DNA of 64,000 bases from an uncultured Eubacterium sp. Its GTDB lineage: Bacteria > Bacillota > Clostridia > Lachnospirales > Lachnospiraceae. The notes under the pieces were generated by a model that did no database searches, was not told where the DNA came from, and saw only the letters and a list, made by a program, of their open reading frames with translations. Below, piece by piece: positions 54,900 to 64,000 of the stretch. The stretch is from contig CANDMI010000003.1 of assembly GCA_947385775.1 (NCBI GenBank), forward strand, positions 1 to 64,000, read 5' to 3'. A program made the position numbers and the translations under genes. The first letter of the stretch is position 1; each line of letters opens with the position of its first letter.

Positions 54900-57395
54900 A
54901 TGAAAAAGAAAAAACGGTTTATTTCAATCAAGACAAAGCTGCTTTGTACGATTTTGCCAATGGTGATCCTTATTATCGTGGCGTTGACCGGCCTGTCTTA
55001 TTATGTATCCAAAGACGTGATCGAGTCCAATGCCCAGGAGCTTTTGCAGACATCGGTAAAAGGGCAGGCGGCAAAGATCGAAGCGTGGCTGAATCAAAAC
55101 CTGACATCCTTTCAGGTGCAAAAAAAGGCGATCGAGCAGATGGGGTTTGACGAAAAACAGCTACAGGCTTACTTAAATGCCTATTATGGCTTTGACGGCA
55201 ATTATCCAAACGGGATATGCGCAGCTTCCGAAAACGGGGAAATATACCAGGCGGATAGCTTAAAGCAGGTCATCCTAAGAGATCCGGATGAAAATGGAAA
55301 TTATATCCGAAACGGCGATTTTTCGGATGACGAAGAGCTGTCGGATGATACGGGATGGATGTTTTGTGTGTCCAACGGAGGGCAGGCGCGGGCGGAGATC
55401 AAAGACGGCGGCATAGCCATAGCTACGATGGCAGAGGGCAGCGAGGAATACAGCATCCAGCTTGTGCAGCCGGATATCCCGATGAAACAGGATGCGTCGT
55501 ATAGGCTTTCCTTTGACGCGTACGCAAAATCCAAACGGAGCATAAAGGTAGGGGTAACGGCGCCGGATCATGATTTCATCCGTTATTTTGGGGATGAGGC
55601 GGTGGAGCTGACGCAGGAAAAGCAGACGTATACTTACGAGTTTACGATGGAGCGGGGCGACGACGAAAACGCCAGGCTGGATTTTAACCTTGGCGCGGCA
55701 GGCTCTGACGCGGGCATTTGGATCGGCAATATATCTATTGTTTCTACCGCTGGAGTAAAAAAGCAGGCGCAAAGCCAGACTGGGACAGACGTAACCGAGC
55801 TGGAATGGTTCCAGGATGGCCTGACCAGAGTGAATATGGGATTTACGGACGCTTATACAAATAAAGAGGGGCGCCAGGCGATCAGCGCAAGCGGCATGCT
55901 GCGGCTGGATTCAGACGATGTGTACGTGCTTTCCGCAGAGCTTTCGTTAGATACCGTCAGCATTTATGTAAACAGTTTTGTAAAAATGGACGGCGCGGAA
56001 TCTTTTTTGGTAAACCGCAAGGACGACACGATATTGGCATGCCGGGATACAAGCCTGATCTTAAAAAAGCTGGACGATATGGATGACGCGTTTATGAAAG
56101 AGACCGCAAAGCGGATTTCTTCGGATAAGCTGGAGCTTGCTGAGATTTGCGGAAATATGTCGGTCTTTGAGGAAGTGGAGGGAACAGACTGGATGCTGGT
56201 GTCCTATATCCCATCGAAAATGGTTTACCAGGACTTAAACCGGGTGCGCAATATCATGCTTTTGTTTGGGCTTGTGTCGGCGGTTCTGTTAACGGCCCTG
56301 ATGGAGCGGATCATACATCTTGTGATCAAGCCGGTGAAAAAACTGACGCAGGTGATCCAGAGCATGACCGACGGGGATTTTACGATCCGAAGCTTTACAA
56401 GGAGTAACGATGAGATCGGGGCAATGGGGCGTTGCGTGGAGAATTTTATCCATACGATGTGCGGCATGATCGCTTCGATAAACGGCGTTTCCGACACCCT
56501 CTACTATCAGGCGGACAGCAGCAGGGACGTATCGGGGCAGATGTTTACCGCCTCAAAGGCGCAAAACGAGTCGGTGATGGAGTTAAACCAGACGATCGCA
56601 AACTTGTCCATTTCTGTCAGCGGGATCGCGGAAAGCGCGACGACGCTTGCGGATGTGGTCGCGGAAACGAAAAAAAATGGCGACGGCGTAAACAGCAAAA
56701 TGCAGCAGACTGTAGATGTGTCAAAAAAAGGCCGGCAGGCGATGCAGGAAGTCGGGGAGGCAATGACAAAAATCCATCAGTCTGTGGAAAAATTGCAGCA
56801 GGCAATTAAAGAGGTGGATAAAGCCTCAGAGGAGATCACAAGCATTACAAAGGTCATTGGCGGCATTGCTGAGGAAACGAACCTGCTTTCTTTAAACGCT
56901 TCGATCGAAGCGGCCCGGGCAGGGGAAGCCGGGAAGGGATTTGCGGTGGTCGCGGCGGAAATCGGCAAGCTGGCGCAGACAAGCGTAGGCTCGGTGCAAA
57001 ACATCGATAACCTTGTATTGGAGATTAAAAATACGATCGAGGATGTGGTCACCCAGGCGAATGACAGCGTGGAAAATATTAACAGCAGCAGCGTCCTGAT
57101 AGACCATGCGGCGCAGACCTTTGATGTGATCTTTGACAATATCGCGCTGGTGGACGATCTGGTGCAGGATATGATGCAAAAGGTTGTGCATGTAGAAAGC
57201 GTGGCGGTGGACGTCGCCGCGATTTCCGAGGAGCAGGCCGCAAGCTCACAGGAGATCTTAAATTCCTCCGATGCTTTGGTAAAGCAGGCGAATCATTTGA
57301 TCGCAAACAGTGAAACTGTGGCGAAGGAATCCGAAGACCTCACGGCTTCGGCGCAGGAGCTTGCGGTGCAGATGGGGAACTTTAAGATAAATTAA
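54900..57395 (+). CDS. Chemoreceptor with a carbohydrate-binding module inside its Cache sensor
   Basis: 831 residues, AGGAGG upstream. Membrane helix 1 at about 13-35; an extracellular dCache-type sensor from about 36 to 440, split by a CBM4/9-like module at about 127-281; membrane helix 2 at about 446-470; HAMP (about 475-525); and a methyl-accepting signalling domain with the conserved tip [30 protein letters not shown]. Hand alignment gives 86 identities in 155 ungapped positions between the module and residues 478-632 of the GH16 glucanase two genes downstream. It should sense polysaccharide or its fragments and drive CheA. Cache sequence resumes with [16 protein letters not shown] right after the insert. 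Confidence 0.92.
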   Translation: MKKKKRFISIKTKLLCTILPMVILIIVALTGLSYYVSKDVIESNAQELLQTSVKGQAAKIEAWLNQNLTSFQVQKKAIEQMGFDEKQLQAYLNAYYGFDGNYPNGICAASENGEIYQADSLKQVILRDPDENGNYIRNGDFSDDEELSDDTGWMFCVSNGGQARAEIKDGGIAIATMAEGSEEYSIQLVQPDIPMKQDASYRLSFDAYAKSKRSIKVGVTAPDHDFIRYFGDEAVELTQEKQTYTYEFTMERGDDENARLDFNLGAAGSDAGIWIGNISIVSTAGVKKQAQSQTGTDVTELEWFQDGLTRVNMGFTDAYTNKEGRQAISASGMLRLDSDDVYVLSAELSLDTVSIYVNSFVKMDGAESFLVNRKDDTILACRDTSLILKKLDDMDDAFMKETAKRISSDKLELAEICGNMSVFEEVEGTDWMLVSYIPSKMVYQDLNRVRNIMLLFGLVSAVLLTALMERIIHLVIKPVKKLTQVIQSMTDGDFTIRSFTRSNDEIGAMGRCVENFIHTMCGMIASINGVSDTLYYQADSSRDVSGQMFTASKAQNESVMELNQTIANLSISVSGIAESATTLADVVAETKKNGDGVNSKMQQTVDVSKKGRQAMQEVGEAMTKIHQSVEKLQQAIKEVDKASEEITSITKVIGGIAEETNLLSLNASIEAARAGEAGKGFAVVAAEIGKLAQTSVGSVQNIDNLVLEIKNTIEDVVTQANDSVENINSSSVLIDHAAQTFDVIFDNIALVDDLVQDMMQKVVHVESVAVDVAAISEEQAASSQEILNSSDALVKQANHLIANSETVAKESEDLTASAQELAVQMGNFKIN

Positions 57396-57428
57396 AACTA
57401 GGATAAAAAGGAGGCAGCGAAAGATTAT

Positions 57429-60131
57429 ATGGATGCAATACATTTTTTAGGTGAGGACGGGACGTTTTTTATAGACCAGCCGGAAAACTACAGCTATCTT
57501 TACTTTCCGACGGCAGGAGAAAAGGGGATAAAAAGCGCGTTAACGCCAAACCTGGGAGGCGATATCAAATTAAACCAAAACGCCTTTTTAATGGAGCCTG
57601 TGAGTGCGGAAAACCTGCACAATAACCGCTCGGGAAGAAATTTCTGGTGCCATATTAAGGACGCAGGCGCATGGTCTGTCACAGGAGCTTCCGCCGAAGA
57701 GGAGAACCGAAAATTTACAGAAAGCCAGGATAAAAGCAGGCTGACGGCGGGTTTTATGTGGCAGGCGCTTATCAGGGAGTCGGAAAAATATCAAATGCGT
57801 TCCACCGTAACTTCCTTTGTGCCGGTGGAGCATAATGTGGAGATCATGCATGTAAAGCTTTGCAATTTGTCCGATAAGCCGCAGACGGTAACGCCGATCG
57901 CCGCAGTCCCGATCTTTGGGCGCAGCGCGGACAATATCCGCGACCACAGGCATGTGACGGCATTGCTTCATCGGATCAGGACAACCGACTATGGGGTGCA
58001 GGTAAAGCCAGTGTTGTCCTTTGACGAACGGGGGCACAGAAAAAATGAGCTGACTTATTTTGTATGCGGCGTGACGGGAACCGGGGAAAAGCCGTTGGAT
58101 TTTTATCCGGTGGTGGAAGACTATATCGGGGAGGGAGGCAGCTTTACGCATCCTTGGAAAGTCATTCACAATGAGTCAGGAGTATCGGCGGGATCATGCT
58201 TTGAAGGAAAAGAGGCGGTAGGCGGCATCCGTTATCGCAAGGTGGAGCTTGCGCCAAAAGAAAGCGTTTCCTATACCATATTAATGGGGATCACAGACCG
58301 GGAAGAAGAAATCGACGGCATTGTATCCTCGTATGATACGGAAAAGAAAGTGGACAGCGCGTTTGAGCGGATGGAGCGTTATTGGCAAAAAAAGGTCAAT
58401 GTAAAATACGATACCGGAAACGCAAGATTTGACAATTTTATGCGCTGGGTAAATTTCCAGCCGATATTAAGGCGGATTTACGGCTGCTCTTTTTTGCCGC
58501 ACCATGATTACGGCAGGGGCGGAAGGGGCTGGCGCGACCTCTGGCAGGACTGCCTTTCGCTTTTGATCATGGACCCGCAAAACGTGCGCCAGATGATCTT
58601 GGATAACTATGGCGGCGTTCGGATCGACGGGACAAATGCGACGATTATCGGGGAAAAGCAGGGAGAATTTATCGCGGATCGAAACGGCATCGCCCGGGTT
58701 TGGATGGATCACGGCGTATGGCCGTTTATGACGACAAAGCTTTACATAGACCAGACCGGGGATATCGGGATTTTAAAAGAACAGGCGCCTTATTTTAAAG
58801 ACGCGCAGGCAAAACGGGGGACCAGTCTGGATGAAAAATGGGACGCGGCGTACGGTCTTTTGCAAAAATGCGAGGACGGCAGCGTATATGCCGGCACCGT
58901 TTTGGAGCATCTGCTGCTACAGCATTTGTGCGCGTTTTATGAGGTGGGGGAGCACAACCATTTCCGGCTGCGGGGAGCGGATTGGAACGACGCGATGGAT
59001 ATGGCGGCAGAACGCGGGGAGAGCGTCGCGTTTACCTGCGCTTACGCGGGAAACCTGTTACAGCTTTCCGAGCTTTTGCGTATGTTAGAAAGCCGGTTTG
59101 GATGGAAGGACGCAGAGCTTTTAAAGGAAGCGGAAAAGCTGCTGCATACAGACCCGAAAATTTACGACGACCCAAGCGCAAAGCAGGATCTTTTAGCCGG
59201 TTATCTGGAACTTTGCGGGCATAATGTCAGCGCGGGGAAAATACGGGTTCCGATCCTGGAGCTTGCGGACGATTTGAAACAGAAAGCGGATTGGCTGATC
59301 GGGCATATTAATCAAACCGAGTGGATGGAAGAAAAGGAAGGGGAAGGCTGGTACAACAGCTACTACGATAACGACGGCGCGCGGGTCGAAGGGTTTTTTG
59401 ACGGCGAAGCGCGCATGATGCTGATCGGGCAGGTGTTTGCGATCATGGGAGGTGTGGCGAAGGACGCGCAGATTGAAAAGATTTGTAAAAGCGCGGATCG
59501 TTACCTGTATAAAAAGGAGATTGGCGGCTATCGCCTGAATACGGATTTCCATGAAATGCGGTTTAACCTGGGCAGGATGTTTGGGTTTGCGTATGGAGAA
59601 AAGGAAAACGGAGCGGTCTTTTCCCATATGGCGGTCATGTATGCAAACGCGCTTTATCGCAGGGGATTTGTAAACGAAGGGTACAAAGCTCTAAAGGCGC
59701 TAACGGATGCCGCGATGAAGTTTCAGGTAAGCAAGATCTATCCGGGCGTGCCGGAATATTTTAGCTCCGACGGAAGGGGGATGTACAATTACCTGACCGG
59801 GGCGGCAAGCTGGTATATGCTTACGGCGGTTACGGAAATATTTGGCGTGCGCGGGGACATTGGAGATCTGTCAATTTCCCCAAAGCTTGTAAAAGAGCAG
59901 TTTGATTCAAAAGGAAACGCTTCGATCGCGCTTACGTTTGCCGGCAAAAGCTTTCAGGTGGATTTTCAAAACCCGCAGAAGCTTACCTATGGGGAATATG
60001 AGGTTCAAAAAGCAATCTGCGACGGGAAAGCGCAGCTTAGCGTGCAAAAGGGCGGCGCGTTTTTAAGCCGGGAGGATATTTTAGCTATGTCCGGCGCGGA
60101 GCATCGGATCACGGTATTGTTGGGAAAATAA
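57429..60131 (+). CDS. GH94-family glycoside phosphorylase
   Basis: 900 residues, no signal peptide, so cytoplasmic. The N-terminal beta-sandwich is followed by the (alpha/alpha)6 barrel, with the family blocks HDYGRGGRGWRDLWQD, GVRIDGTNATIIG, the LRGADWNDAMD motif carrying the catalytic Asp (about 515-525) and RVEGFFDGEARMM. It would split a beta-linked glucose disaccharide with phosphate, giving alpha-glucose-1-phosphate. GH94 covers cellobiose, laminaribiose, cellodextrin and related enzymes; the GH16 gene that follows favours a beta-1,3-linked substrate. The ribosome site AGGAGG lies 14 bases before the ATG, slightly far. Confidence 0.88.
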   Translation: MDAIHFLGEDGTFFIDQPENYSYLYFPTAGEKGIKSALTPNLGGDIKLNQNAFLMEPVSAENLHNNRSGRNFWCHIKDAGAWSVTGASAEEENRKFTESQDKSRLTAGFMWQALIRESEKYQMRSTVTSFVPVEHNVEIMHVKLCNLSDKPQTVTPIAAVPIFGRSADNIRDHRHVTALLHRIRTTDYGVQVKPVLSFDERGHRKNELTYFVCGVTGTGEKPLDFYPVVEDYIGEGGSFTHPWKVIHNESGVSAGSCFEGKEAVGGIRYRKVELAPKESVSYTILMGITDREEEIDGIVSSYDTEKKVDSAFERMERYWQKKVNVKYDTGNARFDNFMRWVNFQPILRRIYGCSFLPHHDYGRGGRGWRDLWQDCLSLLIMDPQNVRQMILDNYGGVRIDGTNATIIGEKQGEFIADRNGIARVWMDHGVWPFMTTKLYIDQTGDIGILKEQAPYFKDAQAKRGTSLDEKWDAAYGLLQKCEDGSVYAGTVLEHLLLQHLCAFYEVGEHNHFRLRGADWNDAMDMAAERGESVAFTCAYAGNLLQLSELLRMLESRFGWKDAELLKEAEKLLHTDPKIYDDPSAKQDLLAGYLELCGHNVSAGKIRVPILELADDLKQKADWLIGHINQTEWMEEKEGEGWYNSYYDNDGARVEGFFDGEARMMLIGQVFAIMGGVAKDAQIEKICKSADRYLYKKEIGGYRLNTDFHEMRFNLGRMFGFAYGEKENGAVFSHMAVMYANALYRRGFVNEGYKALKALTDAAMKFQVSKIYPGVPEYFSSDGRGMYNYLTGAASWYMLTAVTEIFGVRGDIGDLSISPKLVKEQFDSKGNASIALTFAGKSFQVDFQNPQKLTYGEYEVQKAICDGKAQLSVQKGGAFLSREDILAMSGAEHRITVLLGK

Positions 60132-60144
60132 GGAGGAGCAGGAG

Positions 60145-62994
60145 ATGAAAAAGTTTAAGAATGGGATTGCGGCGACATTAGCGGTTGCAATGGCTGTGGC
60201 GGCATTCGGGACGCATGTGTATGCGTCCCAAACGAAGCCGTCCGCGCAGGTAAAAAGCGTCAGCTTTCAAAAACCGGACACAACCACCCTTGTATTAAAA
60301 AAGGATGCGTCCTATCAGCTGAAAACAAAAGTGGAGGCATCCGGCAAAGCGGGCAAAAAAGTGTCTTATCAAAGCTCGAACCCGAAAGTCGTAAAGGTAA
60401 GCGCCAAGGGGAAGCTTACCGCAAAGAAAAACGGCACGGCTAAGGTGACGGCGATAAGCGCCACGGACGCGTCGAAAAAAGCCGTGCTGACCGTAAAGGT
60501 AGGCACGCCTGTGACAAAGGTGGAGCTTGATGCCGCGCATTTTGAAGGAAAGCAGGGAACGTCTTTTCGCTTAAAGGCCCAGGTCGCGCCAAAAAATGCG
60601 ACGGTAAAAAAGGTGGCGTATCAAAGCAGCGATACGGACGTCGCGAAAGTGTCGTCCAAAGGAAAGGTAAGCCTGCTTCGCGCAGGCACGGCAAAAATTA
60701 TGGCGGCCGCCCAGGACGGGAGCGGCAAAAGCGCGGTATGTGAGGTGACGGTAGTGGAAACAGGGGAGACGGCTACAGATCTGGATTATTCCGGCTATAC
60801 GTTAAAGTGGGAGGACCAGTTTAACGGGGATTCCTTAAACCGGGATGATTGGAACGTAGAGCTGCACGAGCCTGGCTGGGTAAACAGCGAGCTGCAAGAA
60901 TACGTGGATTCCAAGGAAAATATTTATATCAAAGACGGCAAGCTGGTGTTAAAGCCGGTTAAAACCGTAGATGACAAAGGCAACGCTTCCTATACCTCTG
61001 GCAGAGTGAACACGCAAAACAAGCATGATTTTAAATACGGGCTGTTTGAAGCGAAAGTAAAGGTTCCAAAGGGCCAGGGATTTTTGCCGGCGTTTTGGAT
61101 GATGCCTACAAATGAAAACCTCTACGGCCAATGGCCAAGATGCGGGGAGATCGATATCATGGAGGTTATGGGGCAAACGACAGACACCTGCCATGGCACG
61201 ATCCATTACGGAAACCCGCACAGCCAGAGCCAGGGGACGTATACGCTGGACAACGGCAGCTTTTCAGAGGACTATCATTTGTTCAGCGCGGAATGGGAGC
61301 CGGGAAAGATCAGCTGGTATGTGGACGGCAAAAGGATCCATACGGAAAATGACTGGTACAGCGCGACGGAAGGACAGGGGGAGATTACGTATCCGGCTCC
61401 GTTTGACCAGCCGTTTTACATGATCTTAAACCTGGCGGTCGGCGGAAGCTGGGTCGGATACCCGGATGAGACGACGGATATTGAAAACGCGGCGTTTCAG
61501 ATTGATTATGTAAAAGCGTATCAAAAAGACAGCTATGATGAAAATGTAGAAAAGCCGGTTCAGCAGGTGGATTTACGGGAGCCGGACGCAAATGGCAATT
61601 ATGTCAACAACGGGGATTTTGCAAACGCGGAGGATTTAACCGATGATAAAGACTGGGCGTTTTTGACAGCGCTTGGCGGGGAAGCTTCGGCGCAGATTAA
61701 AGACAAGGAGATTTCGATTGTAACGGCAAACGAAGGCACGGTGGATTACAGTGTGCAATTGGTACAGCCAAATCTGCCATTGAAAAAGGGCGGCGTATAC
61801 AAAGTAAGCTTTGACGCGTACGCGGACGAGGCCAGGATGATGAAGGCAGGCGTTTCCGCGCCAGACCGGGGCTACAAACGGTATTTAGCGGACACGAACG
61901 TGGAGCTTACTTCTTCCAAGCAGACCTTTAGCTATGAATTTACCATGACGGACGTAGACGACGCGAACGCCCGTCTGGAATACAACCTTGGCGCGGCAGG
62001 CTCAAAGGCCGGAGTCCATATTTCCAACGTATCGCTTGTAAAAGTGGGGCAAAAGGATTTGGAAAACGGAGAAAAGTCTGTGCTTACCGATGGAAACTAC
62101 GTTTACAACGGCAGCTTCCAGGAGGGGAAAAACCGGCTTGGATACTGGGATATTACAAAGCCGCAGGGCGCGAAGGCGGCCGTTACGAATACAGACAATA
62201 TCCGAAGGTTAAAGGTAGAGGCCCCTGCGGGGACATCGGAAGAAAATCCAGTTCTTGTTTCGCAAAAAGGGCTGGCGTTATCGGACGGCGGGCAGTATGC
62301 ACTTAGCTTTTCGGCGCAGGGCGAAAAAGGAAAGCGCGTAAAAGCTGTCGCAGCTGGAAAAGCGTTTGACGCGTCTCTTGCATCAGAAGGGGAGGAAAGC
62401 TTCAGCTATAAATTTACTGCGGATGCAGGCGCGGCGGATAAGTCCATTGTCTTTCGGTTTGAAGCGCCGGGAACGTATTATCTGGACAATGTGCGGCTTG
62501 TGGAGGACACGCTGATCAAAAATGGAAGCTTTAAGGCGGGTTTTGCGGGCTATGAGCCTTTCGTAGACGGCTCTGCGGATGCGGAATATGTCGTAGACAG
62601 CCTGACAGAAGATCACGCGGCGGACTTTTCCATTCGAAACACCGGGGACGCGGCATGGAAGATCCAGTTAAAGCAAAACCTTGTGGAATTGGAAAAAGGG
62701 CAGCGCTACCGCCTTTCGATGGACGCAAAATCGGATATTGACCGTAAGATCATGTTCGCGATTCAAAGGGACGGCAGCAAGCATAACGACGACTGGACGC
62801 CTTATACGGAAGAAAAGGTGATAGAGCTTTCGAAGGATTACAAAACCTACGAGATTGAATTTGAGATGACGGAAGATTCAGACCCGGAGGCTGTGCTTAG
62901 CGTTTCCATGGGAGCGGTAGAAGGAACCCAGATTTCAGAAAAGCACCGGGTATGCATAGACAATATCAAGCTGGAGAAGATAGACGGGAAGTAA
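60145..62994 (+). CDS. Secreted GH16 endo-beta-glucanase with Big_2 and three CBM modules
   Basis: 949 residues. Signal peptide about 1-27 (cleaved near VYASQ), two Ig-like Big_2 domains (about 36-119 and 122-204), a GH16 catalytic domain (about 215-462), then three CBM4/9-like modules (about 478-632, 648-790, 792-946). The active site GEIDIME puts the nucleophile at E335 and acid/base at E340; the extended EIDxME form is that of laminarinase-type GH16 enzymes. No LPXTG or membrane anchor, so it is secreted or held by the Big domains. Module 1 matches the module inside the chemoreceptor. AGGAGG precedes the ATG. Confidence 0.93.
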   Translation: MKKFKNGIAATLAVAMAVAAFGTHVYASQTKPSAQVKSVSFQKPDTTTLVLKKDASYQLKTKVEASGKAGKKVSYQSSNPKVVKVSAKGKLTAKKNGTAKVTAISATDASKKAVLTVKVGTPVTKVELDAAHFEGKQGTSFRLKAQVAPKNATVKKVAYQSSDTDVAKVSSKGKVSLLRAGTAKIMAAAQDGSGKSAVCEVTVVETGETATDLDYSGYTLKWEDQFNGDSLNRDDWNVELHEPGWVNSELQEYVDSKENIYIKDGKLVLKPVKTVDDKGNASYTSGRVNTQNKHDFKYGLFEAKVKVPKGQGFLPAFWMMPTNENLYGQWPRCGEIDIMEVMGQTTDTCHGTIHYGNPHSQSQGTYTLDNGSFSEDYHLFSAEWEPGKISWYVDGKRIHTENDWYSATEGQGEITYPAPFDQPFYMILNLAVGGSWVGYPDETTDIENAAFQIDYVKAYQKDSYDENVEKPVQQVDLREPDANGNYVNNGDFANAEDLTDDKDWAFLTALGGEASAQIKDKEISIVTANEGTVDYSVQLVQPNLPLKKGGVYKVSFDAYADEARMMKAGVSAPDRGYKRYLADTNVELTSSKQTFSYEFTMTDVDDANARLEYNLGAAGSKAGVHISNVSLVKVGQKDLENGEKSVLTDGNYVYNGSFQEGKNRLGYWDITKPQGAKAAVTNTDNIRRLKVEAPAGTSEENPVLVSQKGLALSDGGQYALSFSAQGEKGKRVKAVAAGKAFDASLASEGEESFSYKFTADAGAADKSIVFRFEAPGTYYLDNVRLVEDTLIKNGSFKAGFAGYEPFVDGSADAEYVVDSLTEDHAADFSIRNTGDAAWKIQLKQNLVELEKGQRYRLSMDAKSDIDRKIMFAIQRDGSKHNDDWTPYTEEKVIELSKDYKTYEIEFEMTEDSDPEAVLSVSMGAVEGTQISEKHRVCIDNIKLEKIDGK

Positions 62995-63022
62995 AAGGGG
63001 GAAATCGGATTTTAGATTAATG

Positions 63023-63070
63023 AACCGGATGCCGGGCAGGTGGGGACTTGCCTGGCTTCCGGTTTCTTTT
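63023..63070 (+). terminator. Terminator of the beta-glucan operon
   Basis: Stem AACCGGATGCCGGGCAGGT / GCCTGGCTTCCGGTT with small mismatches, followed by TCTTTT. Confidence 0.7.
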
Positions 63071-63163
63071 ATGCACAGAGGCCCGCATATGGAAGTTTGC
63101 TGCTGACGCAGCATGCGGGTCGCGTGGCGAGTAGGGAAGATGGCTCTTCCCTACTCGATTTTT
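63069..63163 (+). repeat. Intergenic repeat R1, copy 3
   Basis: About 95 bases, the best-preserved copy: TTATGCACAGAGGCCCGC, GGAAGTTTGCTGCTGACGCA, GCATGCGGGTC, then GAGTAGGGAAGA-TGGC-TCTTCCCTACTC with a T-rich tail. The final stem is itself a strong terminator. It begins at the T tract of the preceding terminator, as copy 1 does. Confidence 0.75.
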
Positions 63164-63264
63164 ATATGGAAATAAAAAGATGATGCGCTATGATTTCATT
63201 GATTTTGCTTTTAGAAATGTATATACTATAGGGTAAGAAAAGCATAGATGGAAGGAGGGATTTT

Positions 63265-63603
63265 ATGCCTCAGGTTTTATGTGAAATATTGAAAAAATAT
63301 GTAGACGACGTACATGAACTGTACGGCAGTCGGTTAAAAACAGTGATTTTATATGGTTCTTACGCAAGAGGTGATTTCAGACCGGATTCGGATATAGATA
63401 TTATGATTTTAGTGGATCTGTCTGATGAGGAGATCAGAAAAAAGGGACATATCCTTTCTGATTTAACATTTGACTATAATTTTGAGGGTGATTTACAGAT
63501 CATGCCGATTGTCAAGAATATAGAGCATTTTCATAAATGGATAAGGGCATATCCGTTTTATAATAATATTAAAAAAGAAGGGGTAGAATTATATGCAGCC
63601 TGA
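63265..63603 (+). CDS. MNT-type minimal nucleotidyltransferase
   Basis: 112 residues, GGAGG upstream. The nucleotidyltransferase motif GSYARG-x4-DSDID is intact (residues 31-45; D43 and D45 as metal ligands), and the third acidic residue is likely in the DLQIMPI strand. In MntA-HepT systems such proteins AMPylate and silence the HEPN partner, which is encoded next with an 11-base overlap. Part of a type VII toxin-antitoxin-like pair. Confidence 0.85.
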   Translation: MPQVLCEILKKYVDDVHELYGSRLKTVILYGSYARGDFRPDSDIDIMILVDLSDEEIRKKGHILSDLTFDYNFEGDLQIMPIVKNIEHFHKWIRAYPFYNNIKKEGVELYAA

Positions 63604-64000
63604 TTTGGATGATATGGGTGGCGCGAAAGAATTGGCTTTGTATAGGATTGGTGTTGCAAAAGAGGACCTGGAAGCGGCTGAAATGAATTTTGAATGTGGT
63701 CATTACAGATCGTCAAACAACAGAGCTTACTATGCGATATTTAGAGCGATATCAGCTTGTTTGGCGCTGAAATTTAAAGCGTATAGGCAACATTCGCAGG
63801 TTATAGGAAATTTTAATAAAGATTTTGTGCATACAGGCGTATTTCCGAAAGAAATAAGCAGAAAGATAAGCAAAACTTTGGAAGTGCGTCATTCCAGCGA
63901 TTATGATGATTTCTATATCGTTTCTATCGAGGATTCGAAAGAACAGCTGGAAACGGCAAGAGAAGTGGTGCATATGGTAGAAAAATATCTGAACTCGACT
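63593..64000 (+). CDS. HEPN-domain protein, cut by the window edge
   Basis: At least 136 residues; the stop lies beyond the right edge. GAAGGGG precedes the ATG. It has the HEPN helical pattern: AKEDLEAAEMNFECGHYRSSNNRAYYAIF, FKAYRQHSQVIGNF, FVHTGVFPKEI and TLEVRHSSDYDDFY. The visible part has no clear R-x4-6-H RNase motif and instead shows the R-x-x-SDY form found in many MNT-linked HEPN proteins. Forms a pair with the preceding nucleotidyltransferase. Confidence 0.82.
   Translation, partial: MQPDLDDMGGAKELALYRIGVAKEDLEAAEMNFECGHYRSSNNRAYYAIFRAISACLALKFKAYRQHSQVIGNFNKDFVHTGVFPKEISRKISKTLEVRHSSDYDDFYIVSIEDSKEQLETAREVVHMVEKYLNST

Noticed and set aside
63752..63973. An open frame antisense to the HEPN gene
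   Set aside because: Shadow frame of a well-supported gene.

Overview
The window looks like chromosome from a motile, spore-forming Clostridia, most likely Lachnospiraceae. It holds a complete spoIIIAA-AH operon, many AraC and two-component regulators, AGGAGG-type ribosome binding sites, a GPH-type sugar symporter, Leloir genes and many small structured intergenic repeats. The family placement is inference. No phage, plasmid, rRNA operon or CRISPR array was seen.

Layout: a holin-like toxin gene and tandem ~90 bp repeats (0-0.5 kb); an OmpR/histidine kinase pair (0.6-2.8 kb); an AraC regulator, a 25-residue peptide gene, a GPH symporter, lacZ and a second AraC regulator (2.7-9.5 kb); an Rpn-like gene; a D-glucarate/galactarate operon, garR / gntP-type permease / dapA-like aldolase / gudD / prpR-like regulator / garD / garK (10.8-20.3 kb); two branched palindromic repeats around a second Rpn-like gene (20.3-22.5 kb); a GT2 glycosyltransferase with UDP-galactopyranose mutase (22.6-24.8 kb); a Cys-containing unknown protein and tRNA-Val/tRNA-Met (25.2-26.0 kb); a response regulator with two tandem PocR-domain hybrid kinases (26.2-32.5 kb); a short MetH (32.6-35.1 kb); a three-armed palindrome and a Uma2 pseudogene; a shikimate dehydrogenase family gene; a broken toxin-antitoxin pair; spoIIIA (37.7-42.9 kb); galT-galK (43.0-45.8 kb); PAP2 / HisC / DUF368 (46.1-48.8 kb); an FtsX-type ABC transporter; a metallophosphoesterase; a second holin-like toxin with a divergently encoded small RNA (53.4-53.7 kb); a beta-glucan locus (53.9-63.0 kb); and an MNT-HEPN pair cut by the right edge.

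The most striking system is the beta-glucan locus at 53.9-63.0 kb. It encodes an orphan sugar-binding lipoprotein, a chemoreceptor, a GH94 phosphorylase and a secreted multidomain GH16 glucanase. The chemoreceptor carries, inside its extracellular Cache sensor, a carbohydrate-binding module about 55% identical by hand alignment to a module of the downstream glucanase. This suggests a cell that swims toward the same polysaccharide it secretes an enzyme to digest, using the same binding fold for sensing and degradation.

Other points of note are a sigma-54-activator-like regulator whose ATPase motifs and GAFTGA loop have been lost, a repeat family whose copies sit directly after terminator hairpins, branched palindromes with shared cores, and a well-resolved type I toxin-antitoxin candidate with promoters on both strands. 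All calls come from reading the sequence; no database search was run.
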